Shown here: piece by piece, positions 1 through 8,234 of the stretch | Position numbering within the stretch: the stretch's first letter is position 1 | How the letters are laid out: every line of letters begins with the position of its first letter | NCBI RefSeq assembly: GCF_011694815.1 | Contig: NZ_CP050177.1 | Span: 4,037,001-4,101,000 of the forward strand | From: Streptomyces liangshanensis | Lineage (GTDB): Bacteria; Actinomycetota; Actinomycetes; Streptomycetales; Streptomycetaceae | Length of the DNA stretch: 64,000 nt | Reading direction: 5' to 3' | Position numbers and translations under genes: made by a program | The notes under the pieces: generated by a model | Database searches by the model: none | What the model was told of the DNA's origin: nothing | Seen by the model: only the letters and a program-made list of their open reading frames with translations

Positions 1-468
1 CGGGCGAGGATTGACGAGGTGAAGGCGGCCGAGGCCGCGGAGGACAGGAAGGCCAGGGAGGAGGAGAAGGCCAGGCATCTGTCGTTCGGTGAGACGTACA
101 CGTACGAGAACGGTCTGAAGGTCACCGTGGCCGAGCCGCAGCCGTTCACGCCGGACGACTACGTGTTCGGTCACGCGAAGGGGAACGAGGCGGTCCAGGT
201 GACCGTCACCGTGGTCAACAGCGGCAAGGAGCGGATCTCGGTCGAGACGGGCCTGCCGAACGTCAACGACGCGGACGGAGCCTCCACGGAGCTGGTGATC
301 GACGGAAGCGGACGCCAGAAGGTGATCACCGGATACGTCCTGCCCGGCAGGAAGTCCGTCGGCAAGTACGCCTTCTCGCTCCCGCCTGACGCGGCCGACA
401 GGATCGAGGTCGAGTTCAGCCCCGACGCGAAGGTGTGGCCGGACGCCTACTGGTCGGGCCCCAACTGA
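1..468 (+). CDS. DUF4352-like secreted/lipoprotein, 5' end missing
   Basis: The frame is open from the first base, so the true start lies upstream of the window; TGA is at 466-468. A charged Ala/Glu/Lys/Arg-rich linker of about 30 residues leads into a beta-rich domain that begins GETYTYENGLKVTV and ends near the C-terminus. That opening, followed by a conserved valine-rich strand (VQVTVTVVNSG), resembles the DUF4352 immunoglobulin-like domain found in many actinobacterial lipoproteins. A signal peptide or lipobox would be in the missing part. Cellular role unknown; probably displayed outside the membrane by family analogy. Confidence 0.7.
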   Translation, partial: RARIDEVKAAEAAEDRKAREEEKARHLSFGETYTYENGLKVTVAEPQPFTPDDYVFGHAKGNEAVQVTVTVVNSGKERISVETGLPNVNDADGASTELVIDGSGRQKVITGYVLPGRKSVGKYAFSLPPDAADRIEVEFSPDAKVWPDAYWSGPN

Positions 469-536
469 TCCGGGGCGCACGCGGCCGGGTTTCCCGGGGC
501 CGCCGTCGCGCCGACAGCCCGCGTATCGTCTGTGGC

Positions 537-1436
537 ATGCGACTGAGCACGGTGATCCTTCCCATCTACCGGTGGCGCCAGGGACAACAGGTCTGGCAGC
601 GAGCCGAGGAACTCGGCTTCCATGCCGCCTACACCTACGACCACCTGTCGTGGCGGGTGCCGTTCCGGGACGGGCCGTGGTTCGGGGCCGTCCCCACCCT
701 GACGGCGGCCGCCCTCGCCACGTCCCGGATGCGGCTGGGCACGCTGGTGACCTCGCCGAACTTCCGGCACCCGGTCCCGTTCGCCAAGGACCTGCTCTCG
801 CTCGACGATGTGTCGGAGGGCCGGATCACGCTGGGGGTCGGCGCGGGCGGTACGGGCTTCGACGCCACGGTGCTGGGGCAGGAGCCGTGGTCGCCCCGGG
901 AGCGCGCCGACCGGTTCGCCGAGTTCGTGGCGCTGCTGGACCGGCTGCTGTCTGAGGACTCCGTCACGTACGACGGCACGTTCTACTCGGCGTCCGAGGC
1001 GCGTGACATCCCGGGATGTGTGCAGCGTCCCCGGCTGCCGTTCGCGGTGGCCGCCACCGGTCCGCGGGGGATGAAGCTCGCGGCGCGGTACGGGCAGGCG
1101 TGGGTGACGACCGGTGACCCGAAGCTCTTCGAGGCGGGGACGCCGGAGGAGTCGCGTGACGCGATCCGCGGGCAGGTCGACCGGCTGGGCAAGGCCTGTG
1201 CGGAGATCGGGCGGGATGTGGCCGGGGTCGAGAAGATCCTGCTCACCGGCTTCACCCCGGACCGGAACGGGCCGCTCCAGTCCGTCGACGCCTTTGTGGA
1301 CTTCGCGGGCAGGCACGCCGAGATCGGGATCACGGAGATCGTGATCCACCAGCCCGTACCGGACACGGACTTCGCCGTGGACCCGGAGGTGTTCGAACGG
1401 ATCGCCACGGAGGCCCCGGCGCAGCTCGGCCGGTAG
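537..1436 (+). CDS. LLM-class F420-dependent oxidoreductase
   Basis: 299 residues with the luciferase-like TIM-barrel pattern: an N-terminal strand MRLSTVILPIYRW, then AEELGFHAAYTYDHL, then a central GRITLGVGAGG strand typical of the bacterial luciferase-like monooxygenase family. Such actinobacterial proteins usually use coenzyme F420 to reduce or oxidise small substrates; the substrate cannot be read from sequence. The frame is open further upstream (to 435), but the family-like N-terminus starts at the ATG at 537, which also avoids overlap with the previous gene. It is convergent with kptA, 46 bases away. Confidence 0.85.
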   Translation: MRLSTVILPIYRWRQGQQVWQRAEELGFHAAYTYDHLSWRVPFRDGPWFGAVPTLTAAALATSRMRLGTLVTSPNFRHPVPFAKDLLSLDDVSEGRITLGVGAGGTGFDATVLGQEPWSPRERADRFAEFVALLDRLLSEDSVTYDGTFYSASEARDIPGCVQRPRLPFAVAATGPRGMKLAARYGQAWVTTGDPKLFEAGTPEESRDAIRGQVDRLGKACAEIGRDVAGVEKILLTGFTPDRNGPLQSVDAFVDFAGRHAEIGITEIVIHQPVPDTDFAVDPEVFERIATEAPAQLGR

Positions 1437-1482
1437 CCGCCGTCGCGGCGGGCCGGGTCGGCGGCGGGGGCGTCGAGCGCGG

Positions 1483-2037
1483 TCAGCCGGGCAGGCGGAG
1501 GAAGCGGGGCGGTACGGCGTCGGTGAGCCAGACGCCGTTGGCGCTGACGTGGAAGACCAGCCCGGCGCGGTGCATCGCCCCCGCGTCCACGGCCAGCACG
1601 ACGGGCCGGCCGCGGCGGGCGCCGACCCGGGTCGCCGTCTCCCGGTCGGCCGTGAGGTGAACGTGGTGGCGGTCCATGCGGCACAGGCCCTCGACGCGGA
1701 TCGCCGGCAGGCTGTGGGGCGCGGTGCCGTGGTAGAGGTACGCGGGCGGCTCGGCCGGTGCCAGTTCCAGGTCGACGGCGACGGTGTGGCCCTGGTTGGC
1801 CCGGATCCGGCCGCCGTCGACGGTGAAGCGCTGCTTGTCGTTGACGGCCACCGCGTGGTCCAGGTCCGCGCGGCTCATCCGGAAGCCGTGGGCGGCGGCC
1901 GCGCGGAGCACGTCGTCGATCGCCACCCAGCCGTTCGCGTCGAGGGTGATGCCGATCCGTTCCGGCTGGTGGCGCAGATGTTTCGAGAGGTACTTGGACA
2001 CCTTCACGGTGCGTCGTTCATCGGATACTCCGGTCAT
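1483..2037 (-). CDS. kptA: RNA 2'-phosphotransferase (Tpt1/KptA family)
   Basis: 184 residues. The N-terminal part has the Tpt1/KptA signature KYLSKHLRHQPERIGI followed by DANGWVAIDDVL; the C-terminal ADP-ribosyltransferase-like half has YLYHGTA and HHVHLTADRETATRVG, which position NAD+ and the 2'-phosphate. In eukaryotes the enzyme removes the splice-junction 2'-phosphate from tRNA, transferring it to NAD+; in bacteria its natural substrate is uncertain. The ATG at 2035-2037 is chosen because homologous sequence starts there; the open frame runs on to 2157 through a cluster of DnaA-box-like sites, which is unlikely to be coding. Confidence 0.9.
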   Translation of the reverse strand: MTGVSDERRTVKVSKYLSKHLRHQPERIGITLDANGWVAIDDVLRAAAAHGFRMSRADLDHAVAVNDKQRFTVDGGRIRANQGHTVAVDLELAPAEPPAYLYHGTAPHSLPAIRVEGLCRMDRHHVHLTADRETATRVGARRGRPVVLAVDAGAMHRAGLVFHVSANGVWLTDAVPPRFLRLPG

Positions 2038-2090
2038 CCGAACAGCGTGCCGGTCGGGCGGTCTGTTGCGCCAATCATTTGAACCCCTTT

Positions 2091-2157
2091 CGATCCACAG
2101 GTTTGATCCACAGCCAACTCGACTTATCCACAGGCAATTTGATGATGCTGTGGACAA
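2091..2157. promoter_or_regulatory. Cluster of four DnaA-box-like sites
   Basis: Four 9-mers ending or beginning with the TCCACA core lie within 67 bases between kptA and the MerR gene. TTATCCACA at 2124-2132 is a perfect DnaA box; the reverse complement of TTGTCCACA, the preferred Streptomyces box, is at 2149-2157; CGATCCACA (2091-2099) and TGATCCACA (2104-2112) differ at one position. No dnaA, dnaN or other oriC gene is near, so this is not the origin. It may titrate DnaA or regulate kptA, whose start lies 54 bases away. Confidence 0.55.
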
Positions 2158-2169
2158 CGGCCTCCCCTT

Positions 2170-3099
2170 TTAACCCTTTTGGGCAATATCACCGCTTTGT
2201 CGTGTGGTTGGGGCGAGCGCGTCCAAGGTCCTTGCCTGGACCTCCCGTTCGGTGGCCGCCGTGATGAAGGCCGCCGCGTCCGCCGCGCCAACCAGAGCCT
2301 CCACGGCCCGGATCGTGGAGCGAGGCAGCGCCACCGTCGACGTCTCGACCGGCTCCGGAGGCGTCACCTCGCCTGCCAGCCGCCGCCGCAGGTGGCGGGT
2401 GGCGAACAGCCGCATCGCGCGCGCCAGTTCCGCGTCGACGGACCGCTGGGCGAGCGGGCGCAGACGCCGTACGAGCGCGGCCGCCTCCGCCGCCTCGCCC
2501 TCCGTCGGGGGCCGGTGACCGGCGTACGAGGCGAAGACATGCTCCGTGGTGAACTCCACGAAGCGGGTGGCGATCTGCTCGATCTGACCGCGAAGCTCCC
2601 TCAGGTGGCCGGACATCGCGGGGAGCGGGACCCCGGCCGCGTACAACTCGGCCGCCACGGAGAGCTCCTGGGGACTCGGTACGAGGAAGAGGTCGTCACG
2701 GCCGGGAATCCGCTCCAGCACGCCGAGCTCCAGCGCCTCGGCGACCGCCCGGTCGTCCCGCTCGCCACCGAACCGCTCGTCCAGCTCCGCCCGGGAGATC
2801 CTGACCGCCTCCTCGTCCGTCCACGGCCCGTCCACCTCGGCGGCCAACCCCAGCACCCCGCCCAGGCCACGCCCCGTGTCCCACGCCTTCCGCAACTCCT
2901 TGACGGCGGCCAGCGAATAGCCCCGGTCCAGCAGGTCGGCGATCTCCCGCAGCCGGGCGAGGTGCGCCTCGCCGTACACGTTGGCCCGGCCGCGCCGCTC
3001 GGGCCGGGGCAGCAGCCCGCGGTCCAGGTAGCCGCGGATCGTACGGACCGTGGCGCCGCTCTCCCGCGCCAACCCCTCTATCCGGTACTCCGCGCTCAC
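2170..3099 (-). CDS. MerR-family transcriptional regulator
   Basis: 309 residues. The first 70 form a MerR winged HTH: YRIEGLARESGATVRTIRGYLDRGLLP, then an arginine-rich wing and YGEAHLARLREIADLL. The rest is a long helical effector region of unknown ligand, larger than in metal-sensing MerR proteins and lacking a clustered Cys signature. The GTG start at 3097-3099 overlaps the TGA of the upstream hydrolase gene as GTGA, so the two are probably translationally coupled. It is the last gene of the M24/EphD-like operon and may control it. Confidence 0.85.
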   Translation of the reverse strand: MSAEYRIEGLARESGATVRTIRGYLDRGLLPRPERRGRANVYGEAHLARLREIADLLDRGYSLAAVKELRKAWDTGRGLGGVLGLAAEVDGPWTDEEAVRISRAELDERFGGERDDRAVAEALELGVLERIPGRDDLFLVPSPQELSVAAELYAAGVPLPAMSGHLRELRGQIEQIATRFVEFTTEHVFASYAGHRPPTEGEAAEAAALVRRLRPLAQRSVDAELARAMRLFATRHLRRRLAGEVTPPEPVETSTVALPRSTIRAVEALVGAADAAAFITAATEREVQARTLDALAPTTRQSGDIAQKG

Positions 3100-4058
3100 C
3101 CCTCTTTCCCCAGGGCCGCCCGGCCCACCGCCCCGGCGGCCGCGCGGGCCGCGGGCGAGGACGCGAGGTAGGCGACGGCCATGCCCAGCGAACCTTCCCG
3201 CGAGGGGTGGTACGACCGCCGGAGGTACCGGGGTATCGCGGCGGCGAGCCCACGCCAAGGGGGCAGCAGCCCCTTCCTGACGGCCCTGTCGTGCGCGAGC
3301 GGCGTGTAACGCAGCCGGCCCGCGAGCTGCGGATCGTGCCCGATCAGATAGGTGGCCCCCCGGATCCACAGCCACAGCAGCATCGGCGCGGTGACCGCCA
3401 TCGTCCCCACCCTCCGTATGTACCGCAGCGGTTCCGGACCCCCGCAGTGCTGGTACAGGTCGAACGCCACGGCCCGGTGCTCGACCTCCTCCGCGCCGTG
3501 CCAGCGCAGCAGATCGAGCATCGTGGCGTCGGCCCCCGCCCGGTCCAGCGCCTCCGCGCGCAGGATCCAGTCACCGAGAACAGCCGTGAACTGCTCGATC
3601 GCGGCCACGAACGCCAGCCGGTAGAGCAGCCATCTCCCGGCGGGGAAAGGGATTCCCCAGGGGGGCCGTTCGCCGAGCAGCCGCTCGAAGAGGTAGTCCA
3701 CCTGCCGGGTGTACGCCTCGGTGTCCAGCTCCTGCGCCGCCAAGTGGTCCAGCACGTAGGAGTGCTGCACGCTGTGCGTGGCCTCCTGGCCCATGAAGCC
3801 CTTGACGTCCTTGAGGAGCCGCGGATCGGTGACCAGGGGCAGTGCCTCCTTGAACACCCTGACGAACCACCGCTCCCCGGCCGGCAGCAGCAGGTGCAGG
3901 ACGTTGATGACATGGGTGGCGGTCGGTTCGTCCGGTATCCAGTGCAGCGGGGTCCGCCGCCAGTCGAACGAGACCCGGCGCGGCACGATCACGTACCGCT
4001 CCCCCTGCCCCCCGGACTCCTCGGAGTTGTCCTCCCCCTTCCGGTCGTCCCCGCTCAC
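3096..4058 (-). CDS. PF10118-type metal-dependent hydrolase
   Basis: 320 residues with the helical-bundle pattern of the predicted metal-dependent hydrolase family (PF10118): GERWFVRVFKEALP, FMGQEATHSVQH and WHGAEEVEHRAVAFDLY. The repeated Glu and ExxH residues resemble ferritin-like di-metal centres. The reaction is unknown in this family. The GTG start at 4056-4058 overlaps the stop of the alpha/beta-hydrolase-SDR gene (GTGA), and its own TGA overlaps the MerR start, so it sits inside a coupled operon. Association with an EphD-like fusion suggests lipid or fatty-acid modification, which is inference. Confidence 0.8.
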   Translation of the reverse strand: MSGDDRKGEDNSEESGGQGERYVIVPRRVSFDWRRTPLHWIPDEPTATHVINVLHLLLPAGERWFVRVFKEALPLVTDPRLLKDVKGFMGQEATHSVQHSYVLDHLAAQELDTEAYTRQVDYLFERLLGERPPWGIPFPAGRWLLYRLAFVAAIEQFTAVLGDWILRAEALDRAGADATMLDLLRWHGAEEVEHRAVAFDLYQHCGGPEPLRYIRRVGTMAVTAPMLLWLWIRGATYLIGHDPQLAGRLRYTPLAHDRAVRKGLLPPWRGLAAAIPRYLRRSYHPSREGSLGMAVAYLASSPAARAAAGAVGRAALGKEG

Positions 4059-6010
4059 AGCGGCGGCTCCACCCGTGCGACCGCGCGCAGCGCCCCGGGC
4101 GCGATCCGCGACAGGAACCGGCCCGCGCGGGCCTCGGGGGTGACCGGCACCACGGCCTGGTTACGGACCACCGCGCGCAGCACCGCGTCCGCGACCTTCT
4201 CCGGCGGGTAGTCGCGCAGCCCGTACAACCGCGCCGCCTTCTTCCTGCGCCGTGCCTCCTCCTCGGCGGACACCCCCGTGAAGCGCGCGGTCGACGTGAT
4301 CCCGGTGTTGACGAAGCCGGGACAGATCGCGGAGACGCCGATGCCCTGCCCGCCCAACTCCGCCCGCAGGCATTCACTGAGCATCAGCACCGCCGCCTTG
4401 GACGTGCAGTACGCCGACAGCGCCTTCGACGGCTGATAGGCGGCGGCGGAGGCGGTGTTGACGATGTGGCCGCCCTGCTCGCGCTCCACCATCTGGCGGC
4501 CGAAGAGCCGGCAGCCGTGGAGGACGCCCCACAGGTTGACGTCCAGGACCTGCTTCCAGTCCTCGGCCGAGGTGGCGAGGAAGGGGCCGGAGAGCCCTAT
4601 CCCGGCGTTGTTCACCAGGACGTCCACGACCCCGTACTCCGTGGCGACCCTCTCCGCGAGCTTCTCCATCGCCTCGCCGTCGCTCACGTCGGTCTGCTCC
4701 GCCCAGGCCTCGGGCGCACCGATCAGCCGGGCCAGCTCCACCGTCCTGGCCGCGCCTTCGGCGTCCCGGTCGACCGCCACCACCCGGGCGCCCGCCTCCG
4801 CGAAGGCGAAGGCCGTGGCCCGCCCTATCCCGCCCGCCGCGCCCGTGACCAGGACGAGTTGGCCACCGAAACGCCGTGCGTAGGCCCCGGCCGCCCCGGT
4901 CTTCCGCGCTGCGCGCACCACCCGGGCCGCGCCTGCCACCCCGGCCGCCGGGACCGCGGCTGCCCGGACCGGTGAGGCCCCGACCGGCTCCCCGCCGCCC
5001 TTCCGGCCCTCGTGGCCCTCCTCGCCCTCGTGCCGTGCGACGAACTCACCGATCCAGGACGCCAGCTGGGCCGGACGCGTGCGCGGCACCCAGTGCTTGC
5101 CGGGCAGCGAGCGCCGTACCAACTCCGGGACCCACCGCTCCAGATCGTCGTAGAGCCGCTCCGACAGGAAGACGTCGTCGGTCGGCATGATCAACTGGAC
5201 GGGTACGTGCGCGTAGGCGTCCGTGCGAGGCCTGCGCAGCCGGGCCCGTACGTTGTCCCGGTAGAGCCAGGCGCCGTGCGCCGCGTCCCGGGGGAGCGAG
5301 GCCGTCGGGTACGGGGCGGCTCCTTCCGGGGTCTCTTCCATCCGCCGCAGGATCGCGGGCCACCGCCGGCCCAGCGGCCCCCGCCAGGCGAGCTCCGGCA
5401 GCGCGGGAGCGTGCAGCGCGTACACGTACCAGGACTTGGCTCCCTGGCCGAGGAGTTGAGCGGCCCGGCGGGGAGTCGGCCGCGACGCCCGCTGTGCGAT
5501 CCAGTGCCCCAGGTGGTCCAGGGACGGTCCCGAGATCGAGGTGAACGACGCGACACGGCCCCGCGTGCGGGCCACGGTCACGAACTCCCAGGCCTGCACG
5601 GACCCCCAGTCGTGCCCGACCAGGTGCACCGGCCGGCCGGGGCTCACCGCGTCGGCCACCGCCAGGAAGTCGTCCGTGAGCTTCTCCAGCGTGAAGCCGC
5701 CGCGCAACGGAACCGGCGCCGTCGACCCGCCGTGGCCGCGCACGTCGTACAGCACCACGTGGAAGTCCTCCGCGAGCCGTACGGCGACCTCCGACCAGAC
5801 CTCCTTGCTGTCCGGGTATCCGTGGACGAGCACCACCGTCGGCCGTGTCGCGTCGCCCGACTCGGTCACCGCCAGCTTGATCCCGCCGGTCCTGATCCGG
5901 CGCTCACGCGCGTCGCCCGGCCTGCCCGCACTCGTACCGTCGTCACTCGTACCGTCGCCGCTCATGCCGTCGCCGCTCGTACCTTCGTCGCTCATGCCGT
6001 CGTCCTTCAT
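4055..6010 (-). CDS. Alpha/beta-hydrolase fused to short-chain dehydrogenase (EphD-like)
   Basis: 651 residues. The N-terminal half (about 45-330) is an epoxide-hydrolase/dehalogenase-type alpha/beta-hydrolase: HGYPDS oxyanion motif and GHDWGS nucleophile elbow with Asp as nucleophile. After a low-complexity linker, the C-terminal half (about 390-650) is a classical SDR: VTGAAGGIGRA for the dinucleotide, NNAG, NTASAAAYQ for the catalytic Ser and YCTSK for Tyr/Lys. Mycobacterial EphD has the same order and acts in mycolate metabolism; the Streptomyces substrate is unknown. The ATG at 6008-6010 overlaps the stop of the M24 gene as ATGA. The first 27 residues are a pentapeptide repeat (DNA repeat 5930-6004). 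Confidence 0.85.
   Translation of the reverse strand: MKDDGMSDEGTSGDGMSGDGTSDDGTSAGRPGDARERRIRTGGIKLAVTESGDATRPTVVLVHGYPDSKEVWSEVAVRLAEDFHVVLYDVRGHGGSTAPVPLRGGFTLEKLTDDFLAVADAVSPGRPVHLVGHDWGSVQAWEFVTVARTRGRVASFTSISGPSLDHLGHWIAQRASRPTPRRAAQLLGQGAKSWYVYALHAPALPELAWRGPLGRRWPAILRRMEETPEGAAPYPTASLPRDAAHGAWLYRDNVRARLRRPRTDAYAHVPVQLIMPTDDVFLSERLYDDLERWVPELVRRSLPGKHWVPRTRPAQLASWIGEFVARHEGEEGHEGRKGGGEPVGASPVRAAAVPAAGVAGAARVVRAARKTGAAGAYARRFGGQLVLVTGAAGGIGRATAFAFAEAGARVVAVDRDAEGAARTVELARLIGAPEAWAEQTDVSDGEAMEKLAERVATEYGVVDVLVNNAGIGLSGPFLATSAEDWKQVLDVNLWGVLHGCRLFGRQMVEREQGGHIVNTASAAAYQPSKALSAYCTSKAAVLMLSECLRAELGGQGIGVSAICPGFVNTGITSTARFTGVSAEEEARRRKKAARLYGLRDYPPEKVADAVLRAVVRNQAVVPVTPEARAGRFLSRIAPGALRAVARVEPPL
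5930..6004 (-). repeat. 15-bp tandem repeat encoding a DG(M/T)S pentapeptide
   Basis: Five consecutive 15-bp units inside the 5' end of the hydrolase-SDR gene encode DDGMS, DEGTS, GDGMS, GDGTS and DDGTS. The units differ at a few bases. Copy number is a multiple of the reading frame, so expansion or contraction would not break the gene. The segment precedes the folded hydrolase domain and is probably disordered. Confidence 0.8.
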
Positions 6011-6891
6011 GCCGTCGTCTCCCAGCGCCGCACGTGAGGCAGATCGTCGTCCAGCCAGAACGCGCTCTGTTCCGGATCGGTCGAGTCGGTGACCACCAGG
6101 ATCTCCTCGAACTTCGCTCCCGTACCGCGGAATCCGAGGTGGGGCTCGACCGCCCACATCCCCGGCGCGGGCGGATGGTCGGAGAAGCCGTACGGACTCC
6201 ACAGCGGCGACCAGCCCTCCCGGTGCCCACGCAGGGAGTCGCTCGCCAGGCCTTTGAGCGCCTGCGTACCGAAGCCGAACACCCGCGGGGACCAGCGCCG
6301 GTCCTTCACCCGGTCCACCGTGTGGGCGACGACGCCGAACGGATACGCCCGATGGCGATTCGCGTACCCCTGCTGGACCATCAGCCGGTCCACGTCCTGG
6401 TAGATCGCACGCAGCGGACGCCGCTCGCGCACCTCGCGCAGGATCAGCTCCCGGTGCGCCCGAAGGTCGCCGAGGAGCTTGTCGTGCAGGGCGTTCTCAC
6501 CGATCCGCCCCGAGAAGCCGACGTCCGCAGAGAACCCGCGGTACACCGGCGCCAGATCGAGGATGAACGGCATCCCCTCCTCCAGCCGGCGGCCGGTGGG
6601 GAAGAACTGGAGCGGTATCCGGAAGCCGGTGAACGCCGTACGGTCCCCGAACCACGCGAAGGGCAGATGGAACCAGTCCCGCACCCCACGGGCCTCCAGC
6701 CACCGCCGCAGCATCCGCGCGGCCTCACGCTCGGTCACCCCCGGCCGCAGCCGCGCCGCCACCTCCTCCGCGCACGCGTACGCCAGCCGCTGCGTCTGCC
6801 GGAAACCGTCCAGCTCGGCGGCCGGTCGGCCGTTCGAGCGCCTCCGCCCCCGCCCCGGCACCCGCGACCCCACTTGCACCCGCACCCGCAC
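6007..6891 (-). CDS. M24-family metallopeptidase-like protein
   Basis: About 294 residues with the pita-bread fold of methionine aminopeptidase/creatinase proteins: an early helix REAARMLRRWLEARG, then FILDLAPVYRGFSADVGFS supplying two metal-binding Asp, FGVVAHTVD supplying His, and MWAVEPHLGF and FEEILVV supplying Glu residues. The five-ligand pattern suggests a possible dinuclear metal site, but the substrate is unknown; some family members are creatinases or non-enzymatic. It is first in the coupled minus-strand operon, its TGA overlapping the next ATG. The GTG at 6889-6891 is used as the start; a start a few codons further in cannot be excluded. Confidence 0.8.
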   Translation of the reverse strand: MRVRVQVGSRVPGRGRRRSNGRPAAELDGFRQTQRLAYACAEEVAARLRPGVTEREAARMLRRWLEARGVRDWFHLPFAWFGDRTAFTGFRIPLQFFPTGRRLEEGMPFILDLAPVYRGFSADVGFSGRIGENALHDKLLGDLRAHRELILREVRERRPLRAIYQDVDRLMVQQGYANRHRAYPFGVVAHTVDRVKDRRWSPRVFGFGTQALKGLASDSLRGHREGWSPLWSPYGFSDHPPAPGMWAVEPHLGFRGTGAKFEEILVVTDSTDPEQSAFWLDDDLPHVRRWETTA

Positions 6892-7127
6892 CCCGCCCCA
6901 CGTAGCTGTGTGTGTTCGCTCTGTGACACTGACGAATGTGACAATCCCCGGCGGCTACGTCAAGGGTCGCGGTGTTACCTGTGGAAACCGGCAGTCGGCC
7001 AGGCCGAGGGGGCGGTGCGGCGGGCTCGACCCTGCCCGCCCTTACGGGTTCCGTACATCTCGAGGGGGAGACCGATCCAACCGTCTGGTCTGACGCTCTC
7101 CGAGGCCCGCGCCACTACCTTCGGAAC

Positions 7128-8234
7128 GTGACTGTGATCGCGACTGAAGGTCTGAGCAAAAGGTTCCCTCGGGTAACCGCGCTTGACCGGCTCACCCTCG
7201 ACATCGGGCCCGGCGTGACCGGCCTGGTGGGCGCCAACGGAGCCGGCAAGTCCACCATGATCAAGATCCTGCTGGGTCTGTCCCCCGCCACCGAGGGCCG
7301 GGCCGCGGTGCTCGGGCTCGACGTCGCCACCAGTGGCGCCGCCATCCGGGAGCGTGTCGGGTACATGCCCGAGCACGACTGCCTGCCACCGGACGTCTCG
7401 GCCACCGAGTTCGTCGTCCACATGGCGCGCATGTCCGGACTCCCCCCGACGGCCGCCCGCGAGCGCACGGCGGACACGCTGCGCCACGTCGGCCTCTACG
7501 AGGAGCGGTACCGCCCCATCGGCGGCTACTCGACCGGCATGAAGCAGCGCGTCAAACTCGCGCAGGCCTTGGTCCACGACCCCCAACTCGTCCTCCTGGA
7601 CGAGCCCACCAACGGCCTCGACCCGGTCGGCCGCGACGAGATGCTCGGCCTGATCCGCCGGATCTACAGCGACTTCGGCATCTCCGTCCTGGTGACCTCG
7701 CACCTCCTGGGCGAGCTCGAACGTACCTGTGACCACGTCGTCGTCATCGACGGCGGGACGCTGCTGCGCTCCAGCTCCACCAGCGACTTCACCCAGATCA
7801 CGACGACCCTCGCCGTCGAGGTCACCGACACGGACACCCACCCCGACGGCACGCGGACCGTCCGCGAGCGCCTCACCGCGGCGGGGCTGACACTCCACGC
7901 GGGCACGGAGGAGGGGCTGCCCGGCGCCGGGCACATCCTGCTGATCGAGGCCGCGGGCGAGGAGACGTACGACGTCGTCCGCGACACCGTGGCCGGCCTC
8001 GGCCTCGGCCTCGTACGGATGGAACAGCGGCGCCACCACATCGCCGAGGTCTTCCGCCCGCAGGCGGCCGACACGGCGAATCCGGCCGACACGGCGGACC
8101 CCGCGGACCCGGCAGGGACGCGACCCGTCGCACACGCGGGAGCCGCTTCCACTTCTGCTTCCGCTTCCGGCGAGCAGAACGAGCAGGACGAGCAGTACGT
8201 ACTCCAGAAGGGAGGAGACCGAGATGAGCGCTGA
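7128..8234 (+). CDS. ABC transporter ATP-binding protein
   Basis: 368 residues. Complete nucleotide-binding domain: Walker A GANGAGKST, signature YSTGMKQRVKLAQAL, Walker B LVLLDEPTNGLDP and an H-loop TSH. The C-terminal 60 residues are low complexity (repeated ADTA/ADPA, then Ser/Glu-rich) and may be disordered. Start is the GTG at 7128, where homology begins; the frame is open further upstream. It overlaps the following permease gene by 11 bases and is the first of four genes forming an ABC-2-type exporter. Cargo unknown. Confidence 0.92.
   Translation: MTVIATEGLSKRFPRVTALDRLTLDIGPGVTGLVGANGAGKSTMIKILLGLSPATEGRAAVLGLDVATSGAAIRERVGYMPEHDCLPPDVSATEFVVHMARMSGLPPTAARERTADTLRHVGLYEERYRPIGGYSTGMKQRVKLAQALVHDPQLVLLDEPTNGLDPVGRDEMLGLIRRIYSDFGISVLVTSHLLGELERTCDHVVVIDGGTLLRSSSTSDFTQITTTLAVEVTDTDTHPDGTRTVRERLTAAGLTLHAGTEEGLPGAGHILLIEAAGEETYDVVRDTVAGLGLGLVRMEQRRHHIAEVFRPQAADTANPADTADPADPAGTRPVAHAGAASTSASASGEQNEQDEQYVLQKGGDRDER

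Noticed and set aside
1437..1451. Short CCGCCG-tcg-CGGCGG hairpin between two convergent genes
   Set aside because: Only a 6-bp stem; such inverted repeats are expected by chance at this GC content.
2091..2157. oriC
   Set aside because: DnaA boxes are present, but no dnaA, dnaN, rpmH or gyr genes are near either cluster and the number of boxes is too small for a Streptomyces origin.
6972..7127. N-terminal extension of the first ABC ATPase from the ATG-like start upstream
   Set aside because: The extra 52 codons are not family-like; the ATPase domain begins at the GTG at 7128.
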